Positions 8,838 through 16,791 of a stretch of 64,000 bases of DNA are shown here, in pieces. The stretch's first letter is position 1. Every line of letters begins with the position of its first letter. A program made the translations under genes and the position numbers. This DNA comes from NIOZ-UU35 sp964344175 (GTDB taxonomy: Bacteria > Chloroflexota > Anaerolineae > Anaerolineales > UBA11858): positions 7,091-71,090 of the forward strand of contig CAYFMI010000008.1 of the NCBI GenBank assembly GCA_964344175.1, in the 5' to 3' direction. The notes beneath the pieces are model-generated. The model was not told the origin of the DNA, ran no database searches, and saw only the letters and a program-made list of their open reading frames with translations.

Positions 8838-9077
8838 TCAACGTACAGGGCGGAGCGACCGGCAGGAGCGTAGTCGAAGCGTATAGTGGATCTCTGCTTT
8901 CCTAATAGAAGTGTTCCACGTGAAACATATTCCTTCTCCAAAAGTATCCAAAAGTGTTTCACGTGAAACATCAACATTCTGCCAAGGTGCGTGTTTCACC
9001 GCAATCGCCGCAACGCCAATCACCACCGTCGGCACAGCGATCATCGGAACCATCCACACTATTGGCGCTCCAGACAT
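8838..9077 (-). CDS. possible small membrane protein
   Basis: A 79-aa frame starting MSGAPIVWMVPMIAVP, with one clear TM helix at about residues 5-27 and a polar remainder. It would fit as a gene of the minus-strand operon between the DUF4177-like gene and the YhfC-like gene. Against it, its second half runs across two parS-like sites and ends in low-complexity Arg-rich sequence, and the ribosome-binding site is weak (GAAGAG). I do not recognise the family. The N-terminal TM part is plausible; the exact 3' end is doubtful. Confidence 0.35.
   Translation of the reverse strand: MSGAPIVWMVPMIAVPTVVIGVAAIAVKHAPWQNVDVSRETLLDTFGEGICFTWNTSIRKAEIHYTLRLRSCRSLRPVR
8912..8927. promoter_or_regulatory. 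parS: parS-like centromere site 1
   Basis: The 16-bp TGTTCCACGTGAAACA matches the ParB-binding consensus TGTTNCACGTGAAACA at every defined base. ParB loads here to nucleate chromosome-partition complexes. No parA or parB gene is present in the window. Confidence 0.8.
8955..8970. promoter_or_regulatory. parS: parS-like centromere site 2
   Basis: TGTTTCACGTGAAACA is a perfect 16-bp palindrome and a full match to the parS consensus, 27 bp after site 1. A further half site, TGTTTCAC, follows at 8992-8999. Two full sites this close make chance occurrence unlikely. Confidence 0.85.
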
Positions 9078-9090
9078 TTTCTCTTCATCG

Positions 9091-9315
9091 TTACCAGCCG
9101 CGCTGCTGACGGGTTCGACCCCGGCGAACAGCATCACTCAACGGCCGTTTGGCAACAAGGGTCACTTTGTTGCTGTTCGATGGGGTGTACACATGGATAG
9201 CCTCCCAGCCATCCTCCCCCCAGGCGTTTAGCGTAGCCGCGATCTGTTCGTCCTTTGTGCCAAAGACCGACCCAATGGTCAGCACTTGATATTCCCATTT
9301 TTTGATTTCTTCCAT
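9091..9315 (-). CDS. DUF4177-like small protein
   Basis: A 74-aa soluble protein starting MEEIKKWEYQVLTIG, with LNAWGEDGWEAIHVYTP and a closing VTLVAKRPL strand. This is the layout of DUF4177 (WEY...L...GxxGWE...LKRP). The function of that family is unknown. The start at 9315 has AGGAG 8 nt upstream. The last ~15 residues are Arg-rich and may be an extension. It is co-oriented with the SPFH gene upstream and the ABC exporter genes downstream, which suggests a membrane-stress operon. Confidence 0.7.
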   Translation of the reverse strand: MEEIKKWEYQVLTIGSVFGTKDEQIAATLNAWGEDGWEAIHVYTPSNSNKVTLVAKRPLSDAVRRGRTRQQRGW

Positions 9316-9335
9316 GAAGGCGCTCCTTTCAAACA

Positions 9336-9372
9336 AACTGGCTCAGAGCTGGTTCTGCGCCCCGAGCCAGTT
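9336..9372 (-). terminator. weak terminator-like hairpin
   Basis: AACTGGCTC (9336-9344) and GAGCCAGTT (9364-9372) form a 9-bp stem between the SPFH and DUF4177-like genes. On the minus strand it is followed by TTTGTTTG, only a partial T-run, so partial attenuation is more likely than full termination. Confidence 0.3.
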
Positions 9373-9393
9373 GCACTCCATCCTGGGGCAGGA

Positions 9394-10338
9394 CTATTCT
9401 TCGGGCCGATTCGTTTGGGCCAGCGAGACCATGCCGCTCAAGCCGCCCAGGTTCATGGTATCTACGGCGCTGCTGGGAACGATGACCATAGCGCCTTTTT
9501 CTTTCAATCCTTCGAAAAGCATGTTCATGGCCCGCAGGTGGAGGGCGGTAGGATTGTTGGCATAGGCCTTCGAGGCATCTGCAAAAGAGTCTGCGATTTG
9601 CTTCTCGGATTCACCCAAAATGACGCGGGCCTGACGCTCACGCTCGGCTTGCGCCTGACGAGACATGGCATCTTCAAGTTCTTGCGGGATAACGATATCG
9701 CGGATCTCGACAGACTGCACGGTGACGCCCCAGGGGGTGGTGCGCTCATCAATAATGCGCTGCAAATCCGCATCCATTCTGGCGCGCCCCACCAAAATGT
9801 CGGCCAAATCCATTTGCCCGATGATCTCGCGCAAGGCTGTCTGTGCCGCCCAGGAAATAGCCATCTTATAATCCTCCACTTCCAGGGCAGCCTTCTCGGC
9901 GTCCCAGACCATCCAGAACAGCACGGCATCCACATCCACAGGAACTGTGTCTTTGGTCAGAGTCTTCTCCGCACTGAATGGGGTCACCATCACGCGATGA
10001 TCAATCCACTCGGCCACGGTATCCACAATCGGGATGATCCAAAACAGCCCGGGGCCAAGCAAGCCGCGATATTTTCCAAAGCGCAACACCACGGTCTTCT
10101 CCCATTGATCGGCAATCTTCAACGCGAACATAAGCAAAAGACCGAACAAGGTCATTACGCAGGGGAAGGTTATCGTCAGCCAAAGAGGCGTTCTATTTAA
10201 GGCCATCAACACCGTGCCCACGCTCCCAACAATCAAAAAGATTGCGAACAAGGTCCCAGCTACGCCGTTGATGCGGACAACGTCCACATTACTTGTTTTC
10301 ATTTTTCGATAGGTAGGGTTCATCATATTTTGCCTCAT
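9394..10338 (-). CDS. SPFH/Band 7 (slipin-like) membrane protein
   Basis: A 314-aa protein with two hydrophobic N-terminal segments (about 27-46 and 55-72) followed by an SPFH domain: VVLRFGKYRGLLGPGLFWIIP, the TKDTVPVDVDAVLFW strand, and VEIRDIVIPQELEDAM. A coiled coil rich in Arg/Glu/Ala follows. Slipins assemble as membrane scaffolds. Its ATG overlaps the regulator's stop (ATGA at 10335-10338), indicating translational coupling. An alternative start is the Met five residues in. The tail after about 290 is probably flexible. Confidence 0.88.
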   Translation of the reverse strand: MRQNMMNPTYRKMKTSNVDVVRINGVAGTLFAIFLIVGSVGTVLMALNRTPLWLTITFPCVMTLFGLLLMFALKIADQWEKTVVLRFGKYRGLLGPGLFWIIPIVDTVAEWIDHRVMVTPFSAEKTLTKDTVPVDVDAVLFWMVWDAEKAALEVEDYKMAISWAAQTALREIIGQMDLADILVGRARMDADLQRIIDERTTPWGVTVQSVEIRDIVIPQELEDAMSRQAQAERERQARVILGESEKQIADSFADASKAYANNPTALHLRAMNMLFEGLKEKGAMVIVPSSAVDTMNLGGLSGMVSLAQTNRPEE

Positions 10339-10754
10339 TTGTTTTCATTATGCTCTGGAGGAGGGGTGCCCTCTCTGAGCCATTGGTTTAGGTATTTCTC
10401 AAAAATTGCCCTGACTTCTTCTGCCGAGTAATCCAGGCTGGCAGCCTCATTGAGGTAATGACGGGTCAGCCATTCGATATCCTGACGACGCAAGGTCTCA
10501 CCGTTCATTTCGCTGGGCGGGGGCAAGATATAGGTGCCGCGCCCATGTTGTGTAGAAATCAGCCCCTCGTCATCCAGCACCCGATAGGCCCTGGCAATAG
10601 TGTTGAAATTCACCCGCAGATCGGTTGCCATTTGCCGCACCGTGGGGAGTTGGTCGCCTGGCTTCAATGTGCCTGTCGCGATCATGTGTTTGATCTGGTC
10701 AATGATCTGCACATAAATAGGTATTTTCGAAATCAAATCTATTTTTATTTGCAT
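10335..10754 (-). CDS. GntR-family regulator, YtrA type
   Basis: A 139-aa short GntR repressor. The winged-helix domain spans about 1-75 (IYVQIIDQIKHMIATGTLKPG, then TVRQMATDLRVNFNTIARAY), followed by a ~50-residue helical dimerisation tail with no ligand-binding domain, as in YtrA. The ATG at 10754 has GGGAGGT upstream; a longer frame reaches 10871 but would run through the promoter. In Bacilli YtrA-type regulators repress ABC-exporter operons induced by cell-envelope antibiotics. Here the gene heads a run with SPFH, YhfC-like and ABC genes, so the same role is likely by inference. Confidence 0.88.
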   Translation of the reverse strand: MQIKIDLISKIPIYVQIIDQIKHMIATGTLKPGDQLPTVRQMATDLRVNFNTIARAYRVLDDEGLISTQHGRGTYILPPPSEMNGETLRRQDIEWLTRHYLNEAASLDYSAEEVRAIFEKYLNQWLREGTPPPEHNENK

Positions 10755-10772
10755 GCTACCTCCCGGCCAGAC

Positions 10773-10808
10773 TGTATCTTTGTCTGATTGTATTATTGTA
10801 TCTTTGTA
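10773..10808 (-). repeat. direct repeats in regulator leader
   Basis: TGTATCTTTGT occurs at 10773-10783 and again at 10798-10808, a 25-bp period, between the -10 box and the regulator's ribosome-binding site. They may be extra operator half-sites. Confidence 0.4.
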
Positions 10809-10817
10809 CAATTGTAC
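10806..10817. promoter_or_regulatory. candidate GntR operator overlapping the -10 box
   Basis: GTACAATTGTAC is a perfect 12-bp palindrome that contains the TACAAT box of the operon promoter. A repressor bound here would block RNA polymerase, so autoregulation by the adjacent YtrA-like protein is the simplest reading. Confidence 0.55.
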
Positions 10818-10838
10818 GCAACTCCCGCAAATTGTCAA
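10811..10838 (-). promoter_or_regulatory. promoter of the GntR-SPFH-ABC operon
   Basis: On the minus strand TTGACA (10833-10838) and TACAAT (10811-10816) are 16 bp apart, a near-consensus sigma-70 promoter, about 57 bp upstream of the GntR start. Confidence 0.7.
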
Positions 10839-10852
10839 GGTCACGACCGCAC

Positions 10853-10884
10853 ACAAAAAAAGCCCCAGCATACTTGCTGAGGCT
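10853..10884 (-). terminator. rho-independent terminator of the lipoprotein hydrolase gene
   Basis: Minus strand: AGCCTCAGCA, a 4-nt loop, then TGCTGGGGCT (one G.T pair), followed directly by TTTTTTT. It lies about 50 bp beyond the stop codon of the gene at 10934-12013. Confidence 0.85.
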
Positions 10885-10933
10885 CAACTATTTTTGCACC
10901 CCCCTTTCAACGGAAGTTTGCCATCAAATGCGG

Positions 10934-12013
10934 TTAAGGCGCGTGCAGCACAAACAATTCTTGAATGTACTGAGCTGCCAGCAAATCCAGGCCTTTGTCC
11001 ATCGTCTCAGGGATCATTGCGGGCGGACTGTCGTGATCGTAGGTCTGATTGGGAGGCAGGTCGTTCAGCCGTACCCAGGGGACTCCGCCTTGCACAGCTG
11101 CGTTGACGATATTGACAGCGTGATCCACATCGGGCTGAACATGATCGACCTCACTCTGCAATCTTTGATAGGGAACCTGCACACCAGAGATGAACTTGAG
11201 CGCCTCGCGCTCGCCCCAAAATTCCAGATCGTCACACGGCTGAAAATCAATCCGGGTGCTGTTGGTGCAATCCACCGTAGTATCGAAGCGATCTACCGGC
11301 CCTTCCCAATCCATGAAGAAAACCACCGGCAGATCGGGGTGGCGCGCCAAGGCCCCAGAGGCCATTGTCACGCCATACGAAAACGAAGCCAGACCAACAC
11401 GTTCAGCATCCACCTCGGGCAACTCAGCGGCAAACTCAATCACTGCAGCCAGCCCGTCCTGCTGGGCATAGCCGTTGAAATCTTCCTCGCCTTCGCTATG
11501 GCCGCGCCCGTCAGGATCAAATGAAATTGAAACAATACCCGCTTCGGTCAGCACCGCACCCATGCCGCGCGGTGAGCGGAAGCGGGCGCCATCTCCGGTG
11601 CCGCCAGGGACAACGACCACCGCCGGGAAAGGGCCTTCGCCCTCAGGAACCATGACATGCACATAAAGAGCGGCTCCTGTTGTGGGGTTAGTTACCCAGA
11701 ACTCTTCGCCCGTCGCCGCGCCCGCTCCCGGCTGAGGAAACTCTCCTTCGGGCTGGGTGCAATCATCCGGGCAATTTCCCTGGTTCTCTGGCCCATCGCA
11801 AATGCCATCGCCGCACTTCCCGTGAGGGGCACTCTCGCCCGAGGCGGGTTCTCCCTCCGGGGGCATGGGCGGGGCAATTTCCTCCGCGTCTGGCGGATCG
11901 GCTTCCGCCGCTTCTGGCGTTGCCGTATCTTGGCTTTTTCCAACAAGGCCTGTCAACGAACAGGCGACAGAAAGCAACACCAATAACATGATGATGAACA
12001 GAGACCGCTTCAT
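10934..12013 (-). CDS. lipoprotein alpha/beta hydrolase (dienelactone-hydrolase-like)
   Basis: A 359-aa exported lipoprotein. The signal peptide ends in the lipobox LLSVAC at about 18. An acidic Pro/Glu linker follows, then a Cys-rich motif CGDGICDGPENQGNCPDDC (about 67-86), a short module seen at the N-terminus of secreted enzymes. The rest is an alpha/beta hydrolase fold: VVVPGGTGDG (oxyanion region), the nucleophile in LASFSYGVTM, and a late NQTYDHDSPP region with a candidate catalytic His. The substrate is probably an ester or lactone on the cell surface. The ATG at 12013 follows AAGGAG; the 9-residue longer frame lacks a ribosome-binding site. Confidence 0.75.
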   Translation of the reverse strand: MKRSLFIIMLLVLLSVACSLTGLVGKSQDTATPEAAEADPPDAEEIAPPMPPEGEPASGESAPHGKCGDGICDGPENQGNCPDDCTQPEGEFPQPGAGAATGEEFWVTNPTTGAALYVHVMVPEGEGPFPAVVVVPGGTGDGARFRSPRGMGAVLTEAGIVSISFDPDGRGHSEGEEDFNGYAQQDGLAAVIEFAAELPEVDAERVGLASFSYGVTMASGALARHPDLPVVFFMDWEGPVDRFDTTVDCTNSTRIDFQPCDDLEFWGEREALKFISGVQVPYQRLQSEVDHVQPDVDHAVNIVNAAVQGGVPWVRLNDLPPNQTYDHDSPPAMIPETMDKGLDLLAAQYIQELFVLHAP

Positions 12014-12101
12014 GGGTTTCTCCTTTCGATATGCTTTCATTCTATCTTTCGGTTGTTCAGAAGCGCTTCAGGGATTGTAAAATCGCTGCAAAATGGAAAG
12101 G

Positions 12102-12866
12102 TCATCCAGCAAGCTTTTGGATGCGCGCATCATCCCACGGAATGAATTCTCCGCTCCACTCGTGTGGCGCATCCAACGCCAGAAGAGCCAACGCCTTGCC
12201 CGGCAGTTCCGGCGGCAGCAGAGCGCCCCCGGCAAATAGATTAACAAATTTTTTGTGGAACTCATCGGGCATCCCTGTTGCCCCATCACGCCGGATGACA
12301 TCCTGCATGGCCGTATCGACCGCCCCAGGTCGGAAAGCAATAGCCGTGATCTCCGGCTCCTCAGCAGCCAGGATATTGGTAAACGAATTGATGGCCGCTT
12401 TAGCGGCTGAATAGGCCCCCCAACCGGGTACCACCTTGACTGCCGCTCCGCTAGAGACATTGATCACGCGACCGGCGCGCTTCCGCAAATAGGGCAGCGC
12501 GGCCTGCGTAAGCATCACCGGCCCCAGCACATTGACTGCCAAATTTTGTGTCCAGGCCTCTAAACGGCCCTCCGCGATGGGCGCAATCGGCTCGATAATC
12601 CCGGCGTTGTTGACCAGCGCGTCCAGCCCGCCGAAGCGTTCCACGGCTGCGGCCAGCAACGCGCGGCAATCTTCGGGCGTACTTACATCCCCAGGGATAG
12701 CCAGAGCAGCCCCACCCTCAGCCCGAATGCTTGTAACCACTGCATCCAGCGCGCCCTCCGTGCGGGCATTGAGTACCACATTGGCGCCCATCTCTGCGGC
12801 AATGCGCGCTGCCGCCGCGCCCAGCCCCCGCGACGCCCCGGTGATGATAATGGTTTTCTCGGTCAT
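12102..12866 (-). CDS. short-chain dehydrogenase/reductase
   Basis: A 254-aa classical SDR that oxidises or reduces a hydroxyl/keto substrate with NAD(P). The Rossmann motif TGASRGLGAAAAR is at about 9-21. NNAG is in ALVNNAGII, the catalytic Ser lies in VINVSSGAAV, and Tyr-Lys is in YSAAKAAI. An Arg after the glycine motif suggests a preference for NADPH. The ATG at 12866 has GGAGG 6 nt upstream; five more in-frame codons upstream are unlikely to be used. The substrate is unknown. It lies downstream of the S10 peptidase gene in the same direction. Confidence 0.9.
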   Translation of the reverse strand: MTEKTIIITGASRGLGAAAARIAAEMGANVVLNARTEGALDAVVTSIRAEGGAALAIPGDVSTPEDCRALLAAAVERFGGLDALVNNAGIIEPIAPIAEGRLEAWTQNLAVNVLGPVMLTQAALPYLRKRAGRVINVSSGAAVKVVPGWGAYSAAKAAINSFTNILAAEEPEITAIAFRPGAVDTAMQDVIRRDGATGMPDEFHKKFVNLFAGGALLPPELPGKALALLALDAPHEWSGEFIPWDDARIQKLAG

Positions 12867-12902
12867 ATAACCTCCAGACATCAGGCGTCCTTTTTTCAGT
12901 AT

Positions 12903-14408
12903 TTATTCCGGCAGCGCCGAAGTCACAAACGCCGCCAGATCGCCCTTCAACTTTTCCAGCGAGGGCTGGTGAATATACATCATATGCCCGGCCTCGTAAA
13001 AGCTCATGGATATATTGCCGCGCAGGCTGTCATCCAGGTGCAGGTGATCGAAGGTGTACAACGTAGCAAAATAAGGCGTCGCCAGATCGTAATAACCATT
13101 GCCCACAAAAACTTTCAAATACGGGTTAATGCTCATCGCCTTGCGCAAGGTCTCAGCCACATCGACAAAGGCATTCTGGTGCTTATCATAGGTCCAGGGC
13201 TGCACGCGCCCGGTCAAAATCTCATAGGGCAAATCACTCTCAAATTCAAGTTCCGCCCGCAAGTAGTCGTTAAGCGTGGCCGTGTACGGCCCGGTAATCG
13301 CCGCCAGGCTAGGATCAAACTCCCACTGCTCCCCGGCAGCATCACGGTCGATGCCCTTGAAACGCGTGTCCAGGCGCCCCGTGGTGCGCCGCTCGTGACG
13401 CAATAACTCTTTAATAAAGCGCATGATCTCGATGCGCAGATTGGTCTGTTGGATATATTCCGGGGATAAGCCGGTATAGCGGGCCAGTCGCGCGGCTGTT
13501 TGGGCTTGTTCCTCGGACGAGAGCGAAGCGCCTGCCATCAACGCGCGGGCATACTCGCCAACGGCATAGGCTTCGACTTCATCAAGCGTGGCGCGCAAAT
13601 CTTGCTGAAGTTCAGCATCCAGCCGATCATGATACCAGGCTGTGGCCGCGTAAGTCGGCAAGAATAAGATATAGGGCAAGTCATTGCCGGGGGTGAAATA
13701 AGCTGTCTGAAAGTTCAAGATCGACGATACCAACATAATGCCATTCAAGTACATGCCGTGCCGTTCCTGCAAATAGCCCGATAATCCGGCAGAGCGCGTT
13801 GTGCCGTAGCTCTCACCGATCAAAAATTTTGGCGAAACCCAGCGGTTGTAGCGCGTGGTATACAAACGAATAAAATCCCCCACCGACTCAATATCCTTGC
13901 TAAACGAATGAAACTGTTTGGGGTCCTCCCCCGGCACCGCCCGGCTGAAGCCGGTGGTCACCGGATCAATGAAAACCAGGTCAGTGACATCCAGCAAGGA
14001 AAAATCGTTATCAATCAACTCAAAAGGCGGCGGCGGCATCTCGCCCTCAGGCGTCATCGCTACCCGCCGCGGCCCTAGCAATCCCAGATGCAACCACACC
14101 GACGAAGACCCCGGCCCACCGTTGAAGGCAAAAGTCAGCGGGCGCGCCTTGCGGTGCTGGGCATCGGAGAACGTTACATCGCGGTCGAGGGTATAGGCCA
14201 CAAAAAAGATCGCGGCCTTAGGCTTTTCGCCTTCGGCATCTTTTTGGGCCCCACCCCCAGCTTCGGCCTCCTCCTTCAACACCAATGTCCCGGCAGTAGC
14301 CGTATAGCGGATCTCTCGCCCGTCGATAGTCACACTGTGGCGCGTGATGGAGAGTTTATCTTCGGGCAAAGGGGGCGTTTTTTCGTTGGTGGTGTCTTCT
14401 TCAGACAT
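12903..14408 (-). CDS. S10 family serine carboxypeptidase-like peptidase
   Basis: A 501-aa peptidase without a signal peptide. Oxyanion motif NGGPGSSSVWLHLG is near 95. The nucleophile Ser is in GESYGTTRSAGL (about 187), the Asp region is in FVGNGYYDLATPY, and the His is in EAGHMMYIH near the end. S10 enzymes remove C-terminal residues at acid pH and in bacteria are usually exported; the lack of an export signal is odd. The acidic N-terminus includes a low-complexity KEEAEAGGGAQKDAEGE insertion. ACAGGAGATCAC precedes the ATG at 14408, which decides the start. Confidence 0.85.
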   Translation of the reverse strand: MSEEDTTNEKTPPLPEDKLSITRHSVTIDGREIRYTATAGTLVLKEEAEAGGGAQKDAEGEKPKAAIFFVAYTLDRDVTFSDAQHRKARPLTFAFNGGPGSSSVWLHLGLLGPRRVAMTPEGEMPPPPFELIDNDFSLLDVTDLVFIDPVTTGFSRAVPGEDPKQFHSFSKDIESVGDFIRLYTTRYNRWVSPKFLIGESYGTTRSAGLSGYLQERHGMYLNGIMLVSSILNFQTAYFTPGNDLPYILFLPTYAATAWYHDRLDAELQQDLRATLDEVEAYAVGEYARALMAGASLSSEEQAQTAARLARYTGLSPEYIQQTNLRIEIMRFIKELLRHERRTTGRLDTRFKGIDRDAAGEQWEFDPSLAAITGPYTATLNDYLRAELEFESDLPYEILTGRVQPWTYDKHQNAFVDVAETLRKAMSINPYLKVFVGNGYYDLATPYFATLYTFDHLHLDDSLRGNISMSFYEAGHMMYIHQPSLEKLKGDLAAFVTSALPE

Positions 14409-14481
14409 GTGATCTCCTGTGATATGCAAAACACAAACTGTGATGCACATAACAACATTTCATAATTTGTATCATTTCAGT

Positions 14482-16520
14482 TCAGCCCGCCATCTCCTCA
14501 CGCACGGCCTGATAAAGCGTCTCGGCTTTGAGTTCATGCAGAGTGTAGCACGGCGCTTTGAGATGGTCGGCCAGTTTCTGCGCCAGGCCCTGATCGAAGG
14601 CGGCGTGTTCCATATTAATGACTACACTGCGGACGTTATCGAGAGCGATCTTCTCGGCCAGGCGGTGGGCTTCGTCTTGCGGCGGCAGACTCCCCATCGA
14701 GACATTCCCCGCTCCATCGGTCAGCATAATCATCAACGGCTCCACATCCGGATAAATCATACTCTGCTGCTGGATGACCTGATGCGCCAAAAACAAGCCC
14801 GCGGCCAAAGGCGTTTTACCTCCTACGGGAATATCGGTCAACGCCCGCTGGGCGAGTTGCACAGAGTTAGTCGGCGGCAAAATCAGGGTGGCGCGGTCTT
14901 TTTGGAAAACAATCAACCCCACGCGGTCGCGGCGTTGATAGGCATCGGTCAACAGCGAGAGAATGGCCCCCTTTGTCGCCGACATGCGCTCGGCCACCGC
15001 CATCGACCAGGAGGCATCGACGACAAACAACACCAGATTGGCCGTTTGTTTGACGCGCACCTTCTGCTGTAGATCCTGGCGGCGAATCGCAAACGCCACC
15101 TCTTTACGCTGCTCTTCGCGTTCCTTTTGATAGGGCGCAGCCGCGCGGATGGTGGCGTCGAAGGCGATATCGCTGGTTTTCCCGTTTGCCGGTCGAGATT
15201 GAATATAGCGGCCGCGCTTGCGCTCAGTGCGAGTGCGCGAACGACGGCCTCCCCGCCGCCTGGAGAGGCGGTCGAGGGGGGTTTCGAATTTTCGAGCGTC
15301 AAAAGACTCCCCCGCTTTTACCCGTTCACCGCCATCCCACCAATTCGCCGAAGCAGTCTCGAAGACATCTTGCTTGGCGGCCTCAACCGGCCCGCGGGTT
15401 GATTCTTCTTTTTCTTCGCTGACGTTATCTGCTACGGCTTTTTTTTTTCGTCAACTTCCTGGCGGTCGTCTTCCCCGGGCTGGCGTTCTTCAAGCGGCGC
15501 CGAGGCACCCTGAAGCTGCTCAATGCGTTCTTGTAATTCTTCGAAGCCAATATCAGCCTGGTCGAAGGGGCCGCGTTTGATGCGATGCGGGAAGGCCAGT
15601 TCTGCAGCTAAGGCGATGTCGCGCTCCGCAATGCGCCGACGCCCTTCGAAGGCTGCATGGGCGCGCGCCGCTTTGAGGATTACTAAATCTGAACGATGGC
15701 CGTCAACATTCAACGAGGCGCTTAACGCCGCAATAGAGAGCAAATCGCGGCGCGAGTACTGCACCTGCCGCACCAACTCGCGCGCATGTTCAATGCGCTC
15801 CGAAAGTTCGTGCTCCTTGTCCATCCACTGCTCGCGGAAACCATCGGCATCGGCTTCGAAAGCCAGGTTATGCTCCATAATGAAAACCCGCTCCTGAGGT
15901 GAGCGGATGCCGTGAATATCCACCGAAAGGGCAAAGCGGTCTAATAGCTGCGGGCGCAGGTCGCCTTCTTCGGGATTCATCGTCCCCACTAATATGAAAC
16001 GCGCCGGATGGCTAAAGGAGATTCCCTCCCGCTCGACAATATTCATGCCCATTGCAGCCGAATCCAGCAAGAGGTCGACCACATGGTCATCCAACAAATT
16101 GACTTCATCAATATACAACAGCCCGCGATTAGCCGCTGCCAACACGCCCGGCTCAAAATGACGTTCCCCTTTTTGGATCGCCATTTCAATATCCAGGGTC
16201 CCTACAACGCGGTCTTCGGTTGCCGAGACCGGCAAGTTCACAAATGGCGTGGTGCGCATTTCGACTTCGTACTCGGCCCGTTCCCGGCATTCGGTGCACC
16301 AGGTATGCGAACGATCGGGGTCGCAGCCAAAACGGCATTCGGTGATGACTTTCACCGAGGGCAGCAAAGCGGCCAACGCGCGCGCCGCAGTCGATTTTGC
16401 CGTGCCGCGCTCACCGCGAATCAGCACACCGCCAATGCGCGGGTACACGGCGTTCAGGATGAGGGCACGCTTCATCCGCTCTTGACCAACAATAGCAGTA
16501 AAAGGATAAATTGTAGGCAT
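14482..16520 (-). CDS. cobalt/magnesium chelatase ATPase with VWA domain (ChlI-ChlD), read through a -1 frameshift
   Basis: The two halves of this gene lie in different frames but belong together: an AAA+ ChlI-like domain (16520 down to 15432) and an acidic/Arg-rich linker plus VWA domain (about 15450 down to 14482). The second half has no ATG, GTG or TTG start before a GTG inside the conserved region, so it depends on entry from the first. A -1 shift on the A10 run at 15439-15448 joins them into about 679 aa. The VWA MIDAS is DASWSMA with TDGAGNVS downstream. The family inserts Co (or Mg) into tetrapyrroles with a large CobN/ChlH subunit, not found here. Confidence 0.75.
15248..15281 (-). 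repeat. GC-rich palindromic repeat in the ChlI-ChlD linker
   Basis: CCTCCCCGCCGCCTGGAGAG and the following GGTCGAGGGG belong to the class of short GC-rich palindromes found in several genes of this window. Here it codes for the Arg-rich linker and keeps the frame open. Confidence 0.45.
15432..16520 (-). CDS. ChlI-type AAA+ ATPase subunit (0-frame product)
   Basis: Without frameshifting, translation stops at a TAG right after the A10 run, giving a 362-aa protein equal to a complete ChlI/BchI small subunit. Walker A is GERGTAKSTAARAL near 37; the Cys-rich insertion has C at CRFGCD and CTEC. Walker B lies in GLLYIDEVNLLDD, sensor 1 in ILVGTMNPEEG, and the Arg finger region in LRPQLLDRFAL. The gene could therefore make both the small and medium chelatase subunits. 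The start follows GAGAAAAATCT. Confidence 0.8.
   Translation of the reverse strand: MPTIYPFTAIVGQERMKRALILNAVYPRIGGVLIRGERGTAKSTAARALAALLPSVKVITECRFGCDPDRSHTWCTECRERAEYEVEMRTTPFVNLPVSATEDRVVGTLDIEMAIQKGERHFEPGVLAAANRGLLYIDEVNLLDDHVVDLLLDSAAMGMNIVEREGISFSHPARFILVGTMNPEEGDLRPQLLDRFALSVDIHGIRSPQERVFIMEHNLAFEADADGFREQWMDKEHELSERIEHARELVRQVQYSRRDLLSIAALSASLNVDGHRSDLVILKAARAHAAFEGRRRIAERDIALAAELAFPHRIKRGPFDQADIGFEELQERIEQLQGASAPLEERQPGEDDRQEVDEKKKP
15439..15460 (-). other. candidate -1 programmed frameshift site
   Basis: On the coding strand AGGAAG (15455-15460) lies 10 nt before the heptamer A-AAA-AAG, which is in the 0 frame at the end of a run of ten A. This is the layout of the dnaX -1 frameshift site (SD-like stimulator, slippery heptamer). 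Downstream pairing is weak: CAACC/GGTTG about 45 nt on. An assembly error in the A-run is the alternative. Confidence 0.6.
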
Positions 16521-16563
16521 AGATTTTTCTCAAAAAGATGCTTATTTTGTGTCGCAAAAACAA

Positions 16564-16677
16564 TAGACCTTACGCAGTTCGATAAAAGATATTCCGGAAA
16601 TAGGGGGGTGGGGGGGCGCGAAGCGCCCCCCCCCCCCCCTATTTCCGGGCTTTCCCTGCACAAATGCGCAACTCCTA
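16564..16677 (+). mobile_element. hairpin MITE, copy A
   Basis: A 114-bp non-coding element. Its ends are TAGACCTTACGCAG and, inverted, TAGGAGTTGCGCAT, and it is flanked by the 5-bp direct repeat AACAA (16559-16563 and 16678-16682). The interior is one long hairpin: CCGGAAATAGGGG...CCCCTATTTCCGG around a G/C-run core with a GCGAAGC tip. It sits between the chelatase gene and the rpsA promoter. Three related copies are in this window. It encodes no transposase. Confidence 0.85.
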
Positions 16678-16723
16678 AACAAGTTACTTAGATTAGAATG
16701 TCGCGATAATCTTACCACAAAGG

Positions 16724-16752
16724 TTGTCAAGTTATCTTTTAGCCCTTATAAT
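16724..16752 (+). promoter_or_regulatory. promoter of the S1-domain gene
   Basis: TTGTCA (16724-16729) and TATAAT (16747-16752) are separated by exactly 17 bp, about 40 bp upstream of the start codon. Confidence 0.8.
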
Positions 16753-16791
16753 GTGATGCTGATCTTATAAACTTGGAGTGTATGAAATAAT

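Noticed and set aside
8911..9231. Plus-strand frame starting MFHVKH
   Set aside because: MFHVKH is the translation of the parS palindrome; the frame lies antisense to the DUF4177-like gene and has no family.
9394..10200. Long plus-strand frame opposite the SPFH gene
   Set aside because: It is a shadow of the SPFH coding region; its composition follows the third codon positions of the real gene.
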